Below are positions 45,701 to 56,098 of a stretch of 64,000 bases of DNA, one piece after another (within the stretch, counting starts at the first letter, position 1; every line of letters begins with the position of its first letter). The position numbers and the translations under genes are program-made. Below the pieces are notes generated by a model. The model saw only the letters and a program-made list of their open reading frames with translations, made no database searches and was not told the origin of the DNA. Source of the DNA: Mytilus edulis (Eukaryota > Mollusca > Bivalvia > Mytilida > Mytilidae); the NCBI RefSeq assembly GCF_963676685.1, contig NC_092355.1, positions 65,913,006 to 65,977,005 of the forward strand, written 5' to 3'.

Positions 45701-48700
45701 CCAAAATACAAAGAAGTTAACGATTATAGGTCACTGTACAACTTTCAACAATGAGCAAAACCGATATTGCATAGTGATGAATATATGGAATGGAACTAAC
45801 ATGAGCTCGCTTTTTTGTAATCTACTTCTGAACAGGATGTATATGATTTAAACATAATTTCATAATCTGATCTTTTTAGCTACAAAATTTGTTGTTGAGG
45901 CAAAACTGAAGATTTTATTAGGTGACGAAAGATTTCCAGAGGGTGAAATTGCCGCCATTAAAGCTTTAGATTCGTCGAAATTAAGAGAGCAGTTGATAAC
46001 AGATCTTCATTTAGCTGGAATAGCAACACTTGCATTTAAAGATCGAAGTTTTCTTATTGTTCCCATAGAAACAACTGAACAGGGATACAGGAAACTTATG
46101 GAAATAGTTAAAGTTCCGATTTGGAAAAAAACAGTTTCAAACGTCTTTCAGAGCGAACAGGTGAAATCACACCTTCATAAAGGTGGATGTCTGTGTATTT
46201 CAGGAGGTGGTGACCCCACTGTAATGTTAGATATACGTTGCCGTGGCTCGGACATTGCATTGAGTTCACTAGCGGGAGGTAATTTCAAAATATACATATG
46301 GGATTACCTGAATAAAGAATAACGAGCAAAGGTCTGGAGCAAAAAACTAGAAAAAAAACAATAAAAAAATTTAAAAAAATAACAAATGTTTGGATAATTC
46401 TATCTTACATTTGAAGCGATTTACTCTTGCTTAAAATCTGCGAAAGGAAACTAAAAAAGATATAAACAAATACATGTAGTCTGAGTAAGAAAATACTAGT
46501 TTATCAATTTCTCTAAACCTGAAAAATATGATTAAAACTGTTAGTACAAGTATTTCCTTCCTAGTGTAGCTTAAATATACAGTATATTTGATAAAATTGA
46601 GAATGGAAATGGGGAATGTGTCTAAGAGACAACAACCCGACCAAATAAAAAACAACAGCAGAGGGTCACCAACAGGTCTTCAATGTAGCGAGAAATTCCC
46701 GCACCCGGAGGCGACCTTCAGATGTATACATTTCCAGTTCAATTTTTTATAGTTCTTTTTTTGTATGTATCGACCTGAATATTTTTTGTACATTTTTAGA
46801 GATTATCACTTCCAGACCCTCTCCGTACAAATGGAAGGAAGGCCCACGGACATTTATCGTGAAGAAGTATTTCCTTGGTAAAAACAACGATAGTTCTGTG
46901 AAAGGTATATATCATATATCAACTGATCAAATTTGAAAATAATCACTAGATTGCTATTACCTGAAAAATAAAGAGAAAAAAAGATAACAAAAAAACGTCA
47001 ACGTTTTCATCACTCCTGCAAAAACGGAAAAAAAAACGTTATAACTTGAAAAATTTTAGTTCAAAAAGTATGTATAATAATAATAATCCAAGAAATGTCT
47101 CAAAGTATAAACATTTTTCATATAATAACAGAGTCATTTCAGTTTGAGAATATTATATGATAATTCTGAAATGATTAGCGCAATTAAGAAACGCAAAATT
47201 TTAAAAGAAATTTCAAGACCAACATTGAGATTTGATTACACGTTACTCTAACTTAACCTGAAAATAATATGGCTATTGAAAAAACAAAAGAAACAAACTG
47301 AGTATAAAGATACAAACATACCCCAAAAATAACTACTTAACCAGTAAAGCATACATCGTAAAGAGACTGACGTGTTAAATTCTAAGATAACTTTGAAGTA
47401 TCAATGGCAGTTACATGTGTCTGTAACCACAGACCAAGTTGCAGGAAAACTATCTTTAAAATAAATCTTGTTTTGCTTCAGAATGACTTCAAAGCAGTAG
47501 ATTTTTCAATGCAAAACTCCCTAATTTATCGAGGAAACCATCAAATAGGTTGCCATGAGCCCACTTGTCCAACCAACACTTTTGTGCCCTTTTTCGTAAC
47601 TGTTTCATCTAAGTATATGCTACATATAAGGTTAAGATTCCAAAAAAAATCGGGGCAATGCGTACCAACCCTTCTGTGTAAAACAGCTTGTGGTTACAGA
47701 GATTTGCTATTGAACACTAACACAATGTGATTCTTTATTAGGTCTATTTTCTACAGGTCCTCAGTGTGTAATAGTAGACCTCACTATCAAAAAGGGAACC
47801 AAGGTAGACCATGTCATGGAAGATAAATTCAGTTCCCAATTGAATGACAAGAACCTCAATCTTAAGACATTGCTTGCAAAAGAGGGCGTGTCATCAGTAA
47901 CATGTGATCAGGGAAAATCTAGCATAACTATTGCATTTAGTAATATAGCCGCTGTTAAAGAATTCCACGACCAATTCAGATATGAAGATATAAGAACCTT
48001 TGTCAATAAACTCTTTGAAGAAGTTAAAGTTCAAAAGGTATTCGGCAACGCCTCGTTTAACATATATGTTGATGTGATATTTAGTATACCAGAAGTGGAA
48101 TGTAAAGGACTGCCGGAACCAGGTGAGCACATCTTTAAAGAATAATTGTTAAAAAAAAAATATATACCGAAATTCAAATTAAACTGTGTTTACTTAAAAA
48201 GTAAAATCTCAAAAATGCTGACCTCTAATGCAAATTCAAAAGGGAAAAGTCCCTAAACAGATGGCAAAATCAAAAGCTCAAACACATCAAACGAATGGAT
48301 AACAACCGTAATATTCATGACTTGGTACATGTACATATTACATACATACATTTTTTATGTAGAAAATGGTTGATTGAAACTGGTTTTATAGCTACATGTA
48401 CCTAAACCTCTCACTTGTATGAGATTGAACCTGGTTGTTTAGCTACCTAACCTCTCACTTGTATGACAGTCGAATCAAAACACATGCAAATTCCAACAAT
48501 ACAGAGATCTTCAATGCTATTCGAGGCAAGAATATTTGAAAATCTAAAACCTAATATAAACTCAAACGTTTTCGAGCTGGTATACAAAAGACAATAACAT
48601 AAAATAGAAATAAAGATATGTGGTATGATTGCAAATGAGACAACTATCTACCAAAGTTCAAATGAAGTAGATGTTAGGAATTATAGGTAACTGTACGGCC

Positions 48701-50063
48701 TGCAACAATGAGAAAACCCAATACCGTATGGTCGGTTAGGCTCCTGATTTGGGACTGGCACACGAAGAAAGCGGCGTTTTTACAATTGTTAATTTGTGAT
48801 CGCTCTAACCTCCCCTAACGTCTTAAAAATATAAAATCATTGTAAAGTAAAAAAAATAAAAAAAATAATTGAATTATTAAATTCGAGAATAAGATTTTGT
48901 TTGAATCAAAATCACACATGCGTACTCATTAAATTGGCGTCCAAAATCCAATCCTCAATAAGCGTCCAATTTCACAAGCATTCATTTTGCGTCAGGAATA
49001 AGTAGAATATTTTATTATTAACTATAAATCAATGAGACAGCAACCCAGCAACAAAACTTATTATTCTGGAAATTACCAAATAATTGTAACTGGCAACACA
49101 TAAATATATAATGTATATAAGAGAGACAAGAAAGATAAAAATAAGAAGCACTAAGTAAACGATATTATTTCCGAATAATTTTTATAGCCGGGTTTTACTA
49201 ACATGAGCAACAGATCTAGACCAGGGCGGGTAGCACACATAAATCAGGATCTGTTTACACTTCCTTAGCACCTGAAATATCACCCCCAGTTTTTGTTGGG
49301 GTTCGTGTTTTTCAGTCTCGAGTGTTCTATAATTGAAGTTGCGACCATCAAATCGTCAATAGATTCCACAAATCATCAAATACTTGATACTTACATGTTC
49401 TAAACGGTTTATACGTGTGATTATTTACAGCTGCACCAACAGCACCGAGGCTACTAAAAGTAACGGATATAACAACCACTTCCGTTACTCTGACATGGGA
49501 GGAGCCATTAACGAACGGAGGGGTAGATTTTACAGGCTATCCCATTGAGAGATACGACCTTGGCGAGAAGAAATGGATGAAGGTTGGAGTCGCTGATCCG
49601 AGCGACAGGATGTATCAGGTGACTAACCTGCTGACCAGCCACGAATACTACTTCCGAATTACTGCTGAAAACTTAGCAGGAACAAGTCCAAAAGTTGAGA
49701 GCCCTGAATCTGTGTTGCTCAGTCGAAACAAAGGTATTATATTTTTTAGATTTTCTTTTACGCAATTCTGATGCGTTTGATATGGTTGAATTTTGCCCCC
49801 GTGGCGAACTAAAAGATATATATTTAAATAAAAATAAAAACACTAAGTTATGTCTAAGGCAGCAACCATTTGATTTTCTGGGGGGGGGGGAGGCAATGGT
49901 TTTTTTTTCTGGACAAATTTTTTTTTCGCCTGCGGCATTTTTAGCATTACATATAGTGGCAGCTGAGGGTGAAACAAACAATTTTTTTTTCTCAGAATCA
50001 AAAACAAATTATTTTTTTTCTCCAAAAATTGGAAACAAACTTTTTTTTCAAAAAAAACCATAG

Positions 50064-50094
<31 letters not shown>

Positions 50095-51119
50095 AAAATC
50101 AAATGGTTGCTGCCTAAGGTGACATTCATCTTCTATTATGGATGTGTGGTTTTGCTGCGTTTTGTTTTAAACACACTTGTATACTCACGTATCTTGCATT
50201 TTATGTTGCAGAATATTCCTTTTTATCATGTCTTGTGAAAAGTAATTTTTTTTTCAGTTCTTATCAGTTATTTGCTCCTAACCGAAAAGCATTTACAAGT
50301 ACTTAAAAATATTGCTGTCCACGTCCATCGATAATTATCAATTGAGAAGCAAAAATTCGATGACGTCATATGGTATTACTGTTTATTTCAGTTGTAAAAC
50401 AACCAGAGGTCGTGACTACTTGTACAGAAGAAAAATCTAAGTTAACTCCGCGTTCTATTCCGAAACCAAAGCTGTCGACTCAACTTTCGAACGATTCAAA
50501 ATTGTCAAAAGCAGACAGCGCAACGGATAATTTAAATAAACAACATAGACAGGAAACAGAACCAAAAGAAAAGAAAATAGAAGAGAATCCCGTGGAAGAG
50601 AAGGAAGAAACAACCACGCTAACAGAGAACACTGAAAAATTGAATATTGACAACGGTTTAAATGGAAGCAAACCAGTTAACGTAACAAAAGACAAAAAAG
50701 AAATAAAAAGTGACATTCGGAAGCGAGATTCATCGTTAAAACGACCAGATACAAAGAAACGAGAATCGTCTCTTACATGTAAAAGAGAGAGCAAAGTAAC
50801 TCATGATTCAGCCAACAAGCAGGGTACCCGAACGAGAGATGGTTCAATAAAGCGGAGTAAAAAGGATGAAGGTTTTCATAACAAAGGTGAAAAAAAAGCT
50901 AGTAAAGAAGATCCGGTCGTGAATCATTACACTACAGAAAGAAAAGGTGTACGCGGTGTTTCATCTGAAAAATCAAATAATGCAGACAAGAGATACACGA
51001 GGGATAGATTAATAACAGCTTCTTCTGATGGACAGAAAAGAAAAGAAAAAAACAGAGGCAAAAAATCTAAAAGATCGAATAGACCGTTTTGGAAGAAGAG
51101 AACAGCTTGGACAAATTAA
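41967..51119 (+). CDS. Eight-exon gene: HEPN-like, coiled coil, duplicated module, FnIII, basic tail (1,009 aa)
   Basis: Joining 41967-42767, 43997-44219, 44916-45020, 45880-46278, 46800-46904, 47757-48122, 49431-49733 and 50392-51119 gives one open frame of 3,030 nt including TAA. Every junction is GT-AG and phases agree: the first intron is phase 0 and all six later ones are phase 1. Predicted parts: acidic N-terminus (1-60); a DZIP3-type HEPN-like helical domain (about 70-208; NWGR, PLQWDVLYP, then a degenerate RRDIMYDF where an Arg-x4-6-His motif is expected); Lys/Glu-rich coiled coil (about 210-342); two related unrecognised modules (about 342-509 and 510-666); a fibronectin type III domain (about 667-767; LTWEEP and YYFRITAENLAG); and a Lys/Arg/Glu/Ser-rich tail (768-1009) with repeated KRxSSL motifs that could act in nuclear targeting or nucleic-acid binding. 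No signal peptide or membrane segment, so probably intracellular. HEPN proteins of this type are expanded in bivalves and often act in immune or stress pathways; the role here is unknown. Confidence 0.75.
43997..44219 (+). CDS. Exon 2: coiled-coil segment
   Basis: Begins AATGGTCAAGGTG after TATTTAG and ends phase 1 before GTATAC. It encodes a Lys/Glu-rich heptad-like helix (KAKDILAKLKMLAEDD, IKEELEKLASDLEGI). If the donor is not used, the frame stays open to a stop at 44380, so an intron-retained short isoform is conceivable. Confidence 0.65.
44916..45020 (+). CDS. Exon 3: first half-module, 105 nt
   Basis: Preceded by a strong T-rich tract and TTTGCAG, and ends phase 1 at ACCAAGT before GTAAGA. 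It contains DRWNENGVQFVLSFYCQG. Its length and phase equal those of exon 5. Confidence 0.7.
45169..45290 (+). repeat. Dispersed repeat R2, intronic copy
   Basis: AAGAAGATGTGGTATGAGTG start and a GTACGGTCTTTAACGCGGAG end, diverged from 7717-7868. It lies in intron 3 of the HEPN/FnIII gene. Confidence 0.6.
45315..45450 (-). repeat. Dispersed repeat R4, inverted intronic copy
   Basis: The reverse complement of the R4 order: AAAGTAAAATCAC, GGAAAGTCC, GGCAAAATCAAAAG, AACGAATGG and GACTTGGTAC. It lies in intron 3. Confidence 0.7.
45652..45773 (+). repeat. Dispersed repeat R2, second intronic copy
   Basis: AAGAAGATATGGTATAATTG, GAGACAAGTCGCCACCAGAG and ACAACTTTCAACAATGAGCA, in intron 3 just upstream of exon 4. 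Confidence 0.7.
45880..46278 (+). CDS. Exon 4: module copy 1, 399 nt
   Basis: Acceptor TCTTTTTAG, donor GGAG before GTAATT. It encodes KFVVEAKLKILLGD and later AGIATLAFKDRSFLIVP. Hydrophobic spacing parallels exon 6. Confidence 0.75.
46592..46721 (+). repeat. Dispersed repeat R3, intronic copy
   Basis: AAAATTGAGAATGGAAATGG to GGAGGCGACCTTCAG. This copy is close in sequence to 18503-18634 and lies in intron 4, 78 bp upstream of exon 5. Confidence 0.8.
46800..46904 (+). CDS. Exon 5: second half-module, 105 nt
   Basis: Acceptor CATTTTTAG, donor AAAG before GTATAT. It contains YKWKEGPRTFIVKKYFLG, comparable with exon 3. Too short to stand out as an open frame; recognised only by splice sites, phase and composition. 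Confidence 0.65.
47757..48122 (+). CDS. Exon 6: module copy 2, 366 nt
   Basis: Acceptor TTTTCTACAG, donor CCAG before GTGAGC. It encodes VIVDLTIKKGTKVD and AKEGVSSVTCDQGKSSITIA. A second acceptor 15 nt upstream (TTATTAG, 47741) keeps the same frame and would add five residues. Confidence 0.75.
48197..48330 (-). repeat. Dispersed repeat R4, inverted intronic copy 2
   Basis: AAAGTAAAATCTCAAAAATG, AAAAGTCCCTAAACAGATGG, CAAAATCAAAAG, AAACGAATGG and GACTTGGTAC, in intron 6. Confidence 0.7.
48612..48745 (+). repeat. Dispersed repeat R2, intron 6 copy
   Basis: AAAGATATGTGGTATGATTG, GAGACAACTATCTACC, GTACGGCCTGCAACAATGAG and a GTTAGGCTCCTGA end. Confidence 0.7.
49431..49733 (+). CDS. Exon 7: fibronectin type III domain, 303 nt
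   Basis: Acceptor ATTTACAG, donor AAAG before GTATTA, phase 1 on both sides. The 101-residue domain has the FnIII core Trp (LTWEEP), the NGG turn, the Tyr-corner region (HEYYFRI) and AENLAGTS, and resembles the titin/twitchin style of FnIII. A whole domain in one symmetrical phase-1 exon is the classic shuffled-exon form. Confidence 0.85.
49857..50115. mobile_element. Foldback MITE with poly-G/poly-C arms in intron 7
   Basis: AGGCAGCAACCATTTGATTT plus TC at 49857-49878 is inverted exactly at 50094-50115. Inside the left arm lies a G run of about 10 followed by AGGCAATGGTTTTTTTT; inside the right arm lies TTTTTTTCAAAAAAAACCAT followed by a run of 30 Cs (50064-50093). The roughly 259-bp element has no coding capacity, so it would be non-autonomous. 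It sits between the FnIII exon and the tail exon. Confidence 0.85.
50392..51119 (+). CDS. Exon 8: basic low-complexity tail and stop
   Basis: Acceptor TTTATTTCAG. 242 codons rich in Lys, Arg, Glu, Ser and Thr with repeats of the type KRDSSLKRP and KRESSLTCKRES, ending RTAWTN and TAA at 51117. An AATAAA polyadenylation signal follows at 51189-51194. Confidence 0.8.
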
Positions 51120-51188
51120 TATACTGGGATTATAAAGTAAAAGAGGGAGTTGTTAGAGATTTAGAATATATTATAAAAATGTGTTATA

Positions 51189-51194
51189 AATAAA
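51189..51194 (+). terminator. Polyadenylation signal of the HEPN/FnIII gene
   Basis: AATAAA 70 bases after the TAA of exon 8, in AT-rich sequence. Confidence 0.65.
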
Positions 51195-53189
51195 AACTAT
51201 AAATATAAAACAAAATTCTAATCAGAATTGCTTGTGGTGTCAAAATAAGGATCCGATATTGATAAAAGTTTTAGCTTTATTATTTCAATTAAAAATACTG
51301 ATTGAAAACCTTGGGAAATTCAATATGTATCACATATTCAGATTTTTAATATATTTTTTACGTGCCTCATTTTATTATTGTATAACTGTCGTATTGTACA
51401 TCATATATGTACAAGGCATTGCACTGAAAGGGTAATTCGTTGTTACGTTTACTTTTTTTACAAGCAATTTGTTGGAGCCTCGGTGGCCAAGTAGTCCAAG
51501 TTGTCGAACTACTGTATCACTAAACTGTCAACACTTAGGTTTTGAATTCGTATCCGGCACGTTGTAGAACGGCTGCCGATAAAAACTAACACAGAATGAC
51601 TTCAATATAAAACGTTCTCGGTAGCGAAAACCTGGCTATAGGCACCTGTATATGTTGATGTATCGATCTAAACTGTAGAGTTACAAATATGTTATATTGC
51701 AATGGCATTCCACGGGTGTATCTAATTACATGTATGTATAGGTGTAATACCACCATTGATTTTCCCCTATTAGTCTTTGTTAAATTGACATTTTTTTTAA
51801 ATCGTACAGTATTTACCTTTATTTCAACCAAATAAATACTTTGCATGAATAAAGTTTAATCCTTTCCAGTGCTACAGTGAAAATTTCACATTACATTTCA
51901 TTGCATATAAGAAAGTAACCATAACTGGAAGTAAATAACCCAAATTGTACACTGTTATTTACTGGTTACCTGCTTTGGTAACTATGTAACGTTAACTTTC
52001 CAAAATATTTTACAAGACCATCAAATAAAAAAGGAATGATGCTTTCAGACACCCAATATACATGTTTATGACTCAGAAAAATTTAAGTGCATTGAAATGC
52101 AGGGTTAATTTTCTACAACCGTCAAATTCAAGGGAATATATTTTTATACCTACTTTCGTACAACTGGATGTGACGTACCATGATTTGGTGGTATTACACC
52201 TAAAACGATAAGTCAAACTGAGAAATCAAGGAATTGAAATGTTTGTTTGTTGTTTACATTCTCATCCGTTGGTCTCTGGTGTATATTTATCTCATTGGCA
52301 ATTCTACTATGTCTACCGACGTGTGACAACTTCCTATCTTAATATGTCTACTCTTCTATTTTTGTTGCAAGCTAAAATATATAACTAAAATAACTATTAT
52401 TGACCTATGCTATAATGTAACACCGTAGCCAATGTGTCACACAAGCTTCGCTTTCATCAAATTTTCGAGTGCTTTTATTGTAATCAGATTCAGAAAACAA
52501 CCAACCAAAATACTGGATTGAGTGTTTTGAGAATAAATTGTGTACTCCGAGTACTAAGTTTAAGTTGTACGACCATGATCATACATTGTAGGATTATGCA
52601 CACATAAATGTACCTACAGTATGTGTCATTGACCTGACTTGTAATAACTGCACTTATACCTACATTTACACGTGAGCCCTTAACTAACAAGTACATGTAC
52701 GACACTCAGTTTCATTTTAACGTACAGTTCACAGGAAGACATTTCTCCCAACCCGAACTCTTATTTTTAATACGATATGATTAGTATTTGCATACACTCC
52801 TTAAAACTTCGTGCGAAGCGGAAACACATTAAATTCCAACTTTAAAGACCAAGGTTTGATCCGGTAGGGGATGGTCCCGCGACCCCCAGAACTCCAATGC
52901 AAGTACTCTCATGATTAAAGCCACTGAGACGGTTGAATATGGTTAGGGTCCTGGATAAAATTTATCTTTGGCATCACAAAATATTTCAAATATTGGACGT
53001 TGATTATATTAGAACTGGCCAGTATTTAGAAAATAAATCAAATAATACAAGCGTTGAAGTCGTGAAATAACCAAAATCAAATATACATGTCTAACTGATG
53101 TATCGCTGAACGTGCAGGTAAATCTCGGTTTCAAATAAAATTCCCAAAACTGATATCCTATTTTTGCCAAGCATTATATACCAATATGT
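51195..53189. other. Intergenic, no gene seen
   Basis: Only short open frames occur. Near 52255-52320 a GTTGGTCTCTGGTGTATATT and TCTCATTGGCAATTCTACTA stretch resembles a diverged inverted R2 end. Nothing else was recognised. Confidence 0.4.
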
Positions 53190-53475
53190 AAAATTTAGAA
53201 TGGAAACGGGAAATATGCCAAAGAGACAACAACTTGACCAAAAAGCAGAAAACAGCCCTAGTCCACCAATGGGTCTTCCACACAAGAAAATAAATCCCGC
53301 ACCATGAGACAGGCTTCAGCTAACCCCTAAACCAAAAAAGTGTACTAATTCAGCAAAAATGGACGCCAAACTCAGAAACATATACTTTATGAAATTTAAA
53401 AGTTAAATACAAGACTTACAAAGGTCAACTTAAGCATCTGACTTGAGATAGGCGCAACAATGCGGCGGGGTTAAA
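53190..53475 (+). repeat. Dispersed repeat R3, diverged long copy
   Basis: AAATTTAGAATGGAAACGGG, AGAGACAACAACTTGACCAA, CACCAATGGGTCTTCCACAC and CCCGCACCATGAGACAGGCT, ending with a GGCGGGGTTAAAC motif as in 19912-20205. Confidence 0.7.
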
Positions 53476-53645
53476 CATGTTATGCAGGACTGTTTTGACT
53501 GTTTGGTGTTAACGCTCCAATGCTTTGTAAAACATCCAAAACATTTGATCTCAATTATACCTGGTTAAGGATATCCAAGAAACACGCTCCTTCCGCACTG
53601 ATATCGGTTTCATACTTTAAAAATAGAACCAAAGAAAAAACTAAT

Positions 53646-54069
53646 CTATTCCGAAATTAGGAAACCAGCAAAGTTTTTTTTAACCAAGACCATCCATTAC
53701 CATGTACACGAACAATACCATCGTTTGTAGGGTTATCCATTATTCTGATCCATACATCACCTCCTACTGCTAGATTCAACACTGTAGATAAAGTTCCGAT
53801 TCCGTATGTTCGTCTATCTCCATCATATGAATAAACTATCGGAACGCCTTTAAGGACTAATTCAGTTTGAATATATCTTCTGCGTAGCGGCTCATTATTG
53901 TTGCTGAGAAATGATAAAGTCCCGCCTTTGATGCCCTGTCCATCCTACCCACTACCAACATTTGTGACAGTCTTCTGGAATCCTACAGTTTGTTGTTTTT
54001 CTAAATTTTGCTGGTGATCTGTCATTACGGCAAAGAAAGCAACACTTTGTTGAACTGGTTTTTATGTTA
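53646..54069 (-). pseudogene. C1q-domain exon, broken
   Basis: On the minus strand this reads as a C1q domain exon closely related to the intact one at 60842-61272: QSVAFFAVMTDHQQN, QKTVTNVG, ELVLKGVPIVYSYDGD, DVWIRI and NDGIVRVHG. Lesions: an early stop just after the acceptor, TAG in place of the Trp codon of the xGWDG motif, loss of roughly 20 residues in the middle of the domain, and a frameshift in a poly-T run near the end (about 53670). It is the natural downstream partner of the coiled-coil exons at 56099-56700 and 58516-59231. Confidence 0.85.
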
Positions 54070-55134
54070 CTGTAAAACGTATTAAAGTGAACTATTTATC
54101 ATTCTTATTGTTTATGTTTTACACAGATTATAACATAATACTAATAATATTTGGTTGTTAAAGTATGTGTTCTTAATCTTTTGAAATATGTAAAAAAAAA
54201 AAGAATGTTTATGCATTGGTCATTTAGCTTTTGGTGGCTTTAGCTTTGAGCGGATTTCGTTTGTAAAGGTTACTGTAGGTTTCCTACCGCTGATAAACTA
54301 AATACTGTACGAGAAAGCGTGTCAGAGTTATTATCAGACAAATTTCTTAAAGTTTTTGACTGGACTTTGCCAACGGACAGTATGCACAGCAGACGGTGCT
54401 TTCAATTCAGAAGTATCTGTTATCATTCGGGGTATTAAGGCTTTCGTAAATTATTTTTTGGCTTGCTTTTTTTTTTTAAATTATTTGAGTGACAGTTTTG
54501 TTTGACATGATCCAGTTGCAAATATTTCATGAATATTCAAAAAAACAATTTGAACAATGAATAAAATGAGTTTGTTCGACCGGAATTAAGGACAAAAATA
54601 ATTACAAGATGTAGCTGTGAAAAATATGAAAATAATCAATTGGAAAACTAACGATCTAATTCATAACAAAACAATTTGCGAAAAAAATCAATTATGACAG
54701 ACATAAACAATCGACATCCACTTGAATACAAGCTCCTGACTTAGGAAATGCATATACAGAATTAAACGGGGTTCAACTAGTTTGATGACACTAAACCATT
54801 CCTCTGATCTGAAACAGTATTACTCTTTTCAATTTTCATGACGGACATTTAGTATAAATTTTAAAAAGGAATATAGAATATTCTAGTTGACACAATATTA
54901 CCTGTAAATACAACATGTACAATGTTTCTCAATAATTTTAGCGAGTATCAATTTTCGGGAGACTTCATGAAACCTGTTATAGCACTGTTTCTTAATGTTT
55001 TTTATTCTTTTTTTGGCGGAAAAACTTAACCATTAGCTGCGGTAGCCTTAGTTAGATTAGTAACTAGCATATTTGGACATTTCTCTCTAAAATATTTGCC
55101 GTCTTTTATTTTCTTGTTTACGAAAGTGGTTATC
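54070..55134. other. Former C1q intron / intergenic, no gene seen
   Basis: AT-rich. The stretch 54725-54780 contains a CAAGCTCCTGACTTAGGAA and ACGGGGTT block related to the end of repeat R3. Nothing else was recognised. Confidence 0.4.
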
Positions 55135-55266
55135 CTCTTGGTACAGTTAAATTTTTTTTTTCTTTTTCTTTACAATATGATATTAAACGGCAAAGAACAA
55201 GATCTGTGTGCATGTACAACAGGTATTTCATTTAGTGCCTGTGCCAGATATTTATTTTTACATCTA

Positions 55267-55946
55267 CAGTGGAGATCACTTTTAACCTCTCATTAGAACT
55301 GTCAGAATATTCTGTCATAGAACTGTTCTAACCTGTCCAAATAATTTATGTAACACATCAACAAAAGAAAATCACTGAATAACAGGCTCCTGACTTGGAA
55401 CAGTCACATACATGCAGAATATGGCGGAGTTAAAACCGGCAAAATAGCAAAACTCTTTAATTTATAATATATATCGCTATTTTGCCGAAGCCTTTAGATT
55501 TAGACAAAGAGTTCTTAAATTTAAACCAAATCAATTCTAGCCGTAGAATTTATAAATTAATTTTAGCTGTAGGATTTATAAATCAATTCTAGCCGTAGAA
55601 TTTATAAATCAATTCTAGCCGTAGAATTTATAAATCAATTCTGGCCGTAGAATTTGTAATCAATTCTAACCGCAGAACTGTTCTAGAAGAAGAACTGACC
55701 AAAGATTTGGTCAGTTCTAGGTAGAACTGTCTAAAACTGTTCTAGGGTAGAACTGTCAGGATCAGTTCTAGGTAGAACTGTCCAAATCAGTTTTAGGTAG
55801 AACTGACCAAATCAGTTCTAGCTAGAACAGTTCTAACCTAGAACTGACTAAAAGGTGTCAGGCTGACAGTTCTACGTACTGTCCTAGAACAGTTCTCCTG
55901 ACAGATTCTGACAGATTTAATGAGAGGTTAGAAGTGATCTCCACTG
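55267..55946. mobile_element. 680-bp TA-flanked foldback element (mariner-like MITE)
   Basis: The ends are inverted: CAGTGGAGATCACTTTTAACCTCTCATTA at 55267 onward pairs with TAATGAGAGGTTAGAAGTGATCTCCACTG up to 55946, one mismatch in this span, and the pairing continues weakly inward. TA lies on each side (55265-55266 and 55947-55948). The paralogous position in unit B, about 58385-58393, reads ACATTTATATCA with a single TA, an empty site. Inside are about five copies of a 26-bp repeat (TTCTAGCCGTAGAATTTATA and the next 6) at 55535-55665, then alternating direct and inverted copies of AGTTCTAGGTAGAACTG at 55676-55890. No transposase frame, so it is non-autonomous; the TA target suggests Tc1/mariner-type mobilisation. 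Confidence 0.88.
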
Positions 55947-56098
55947 TATATCAAATATTTTTTTTGGAAAAGTCGGGAAATGATGGTGTTCATGTGATCT
56001 GTTGTTCTGTCAAATCTTGGAATAATTTCTTTAGCTTTTTAGTAATGTTCTACATACCATTCTACCATTTTATAAAGACTTGGTAATAATAAATTTAC

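Noticed and set aside
49673..50238. Several overlapping frames rich in Phe, Pro and Lys
   Set aside because: They come from the homopolymer runs of the intron 7 foldback element.
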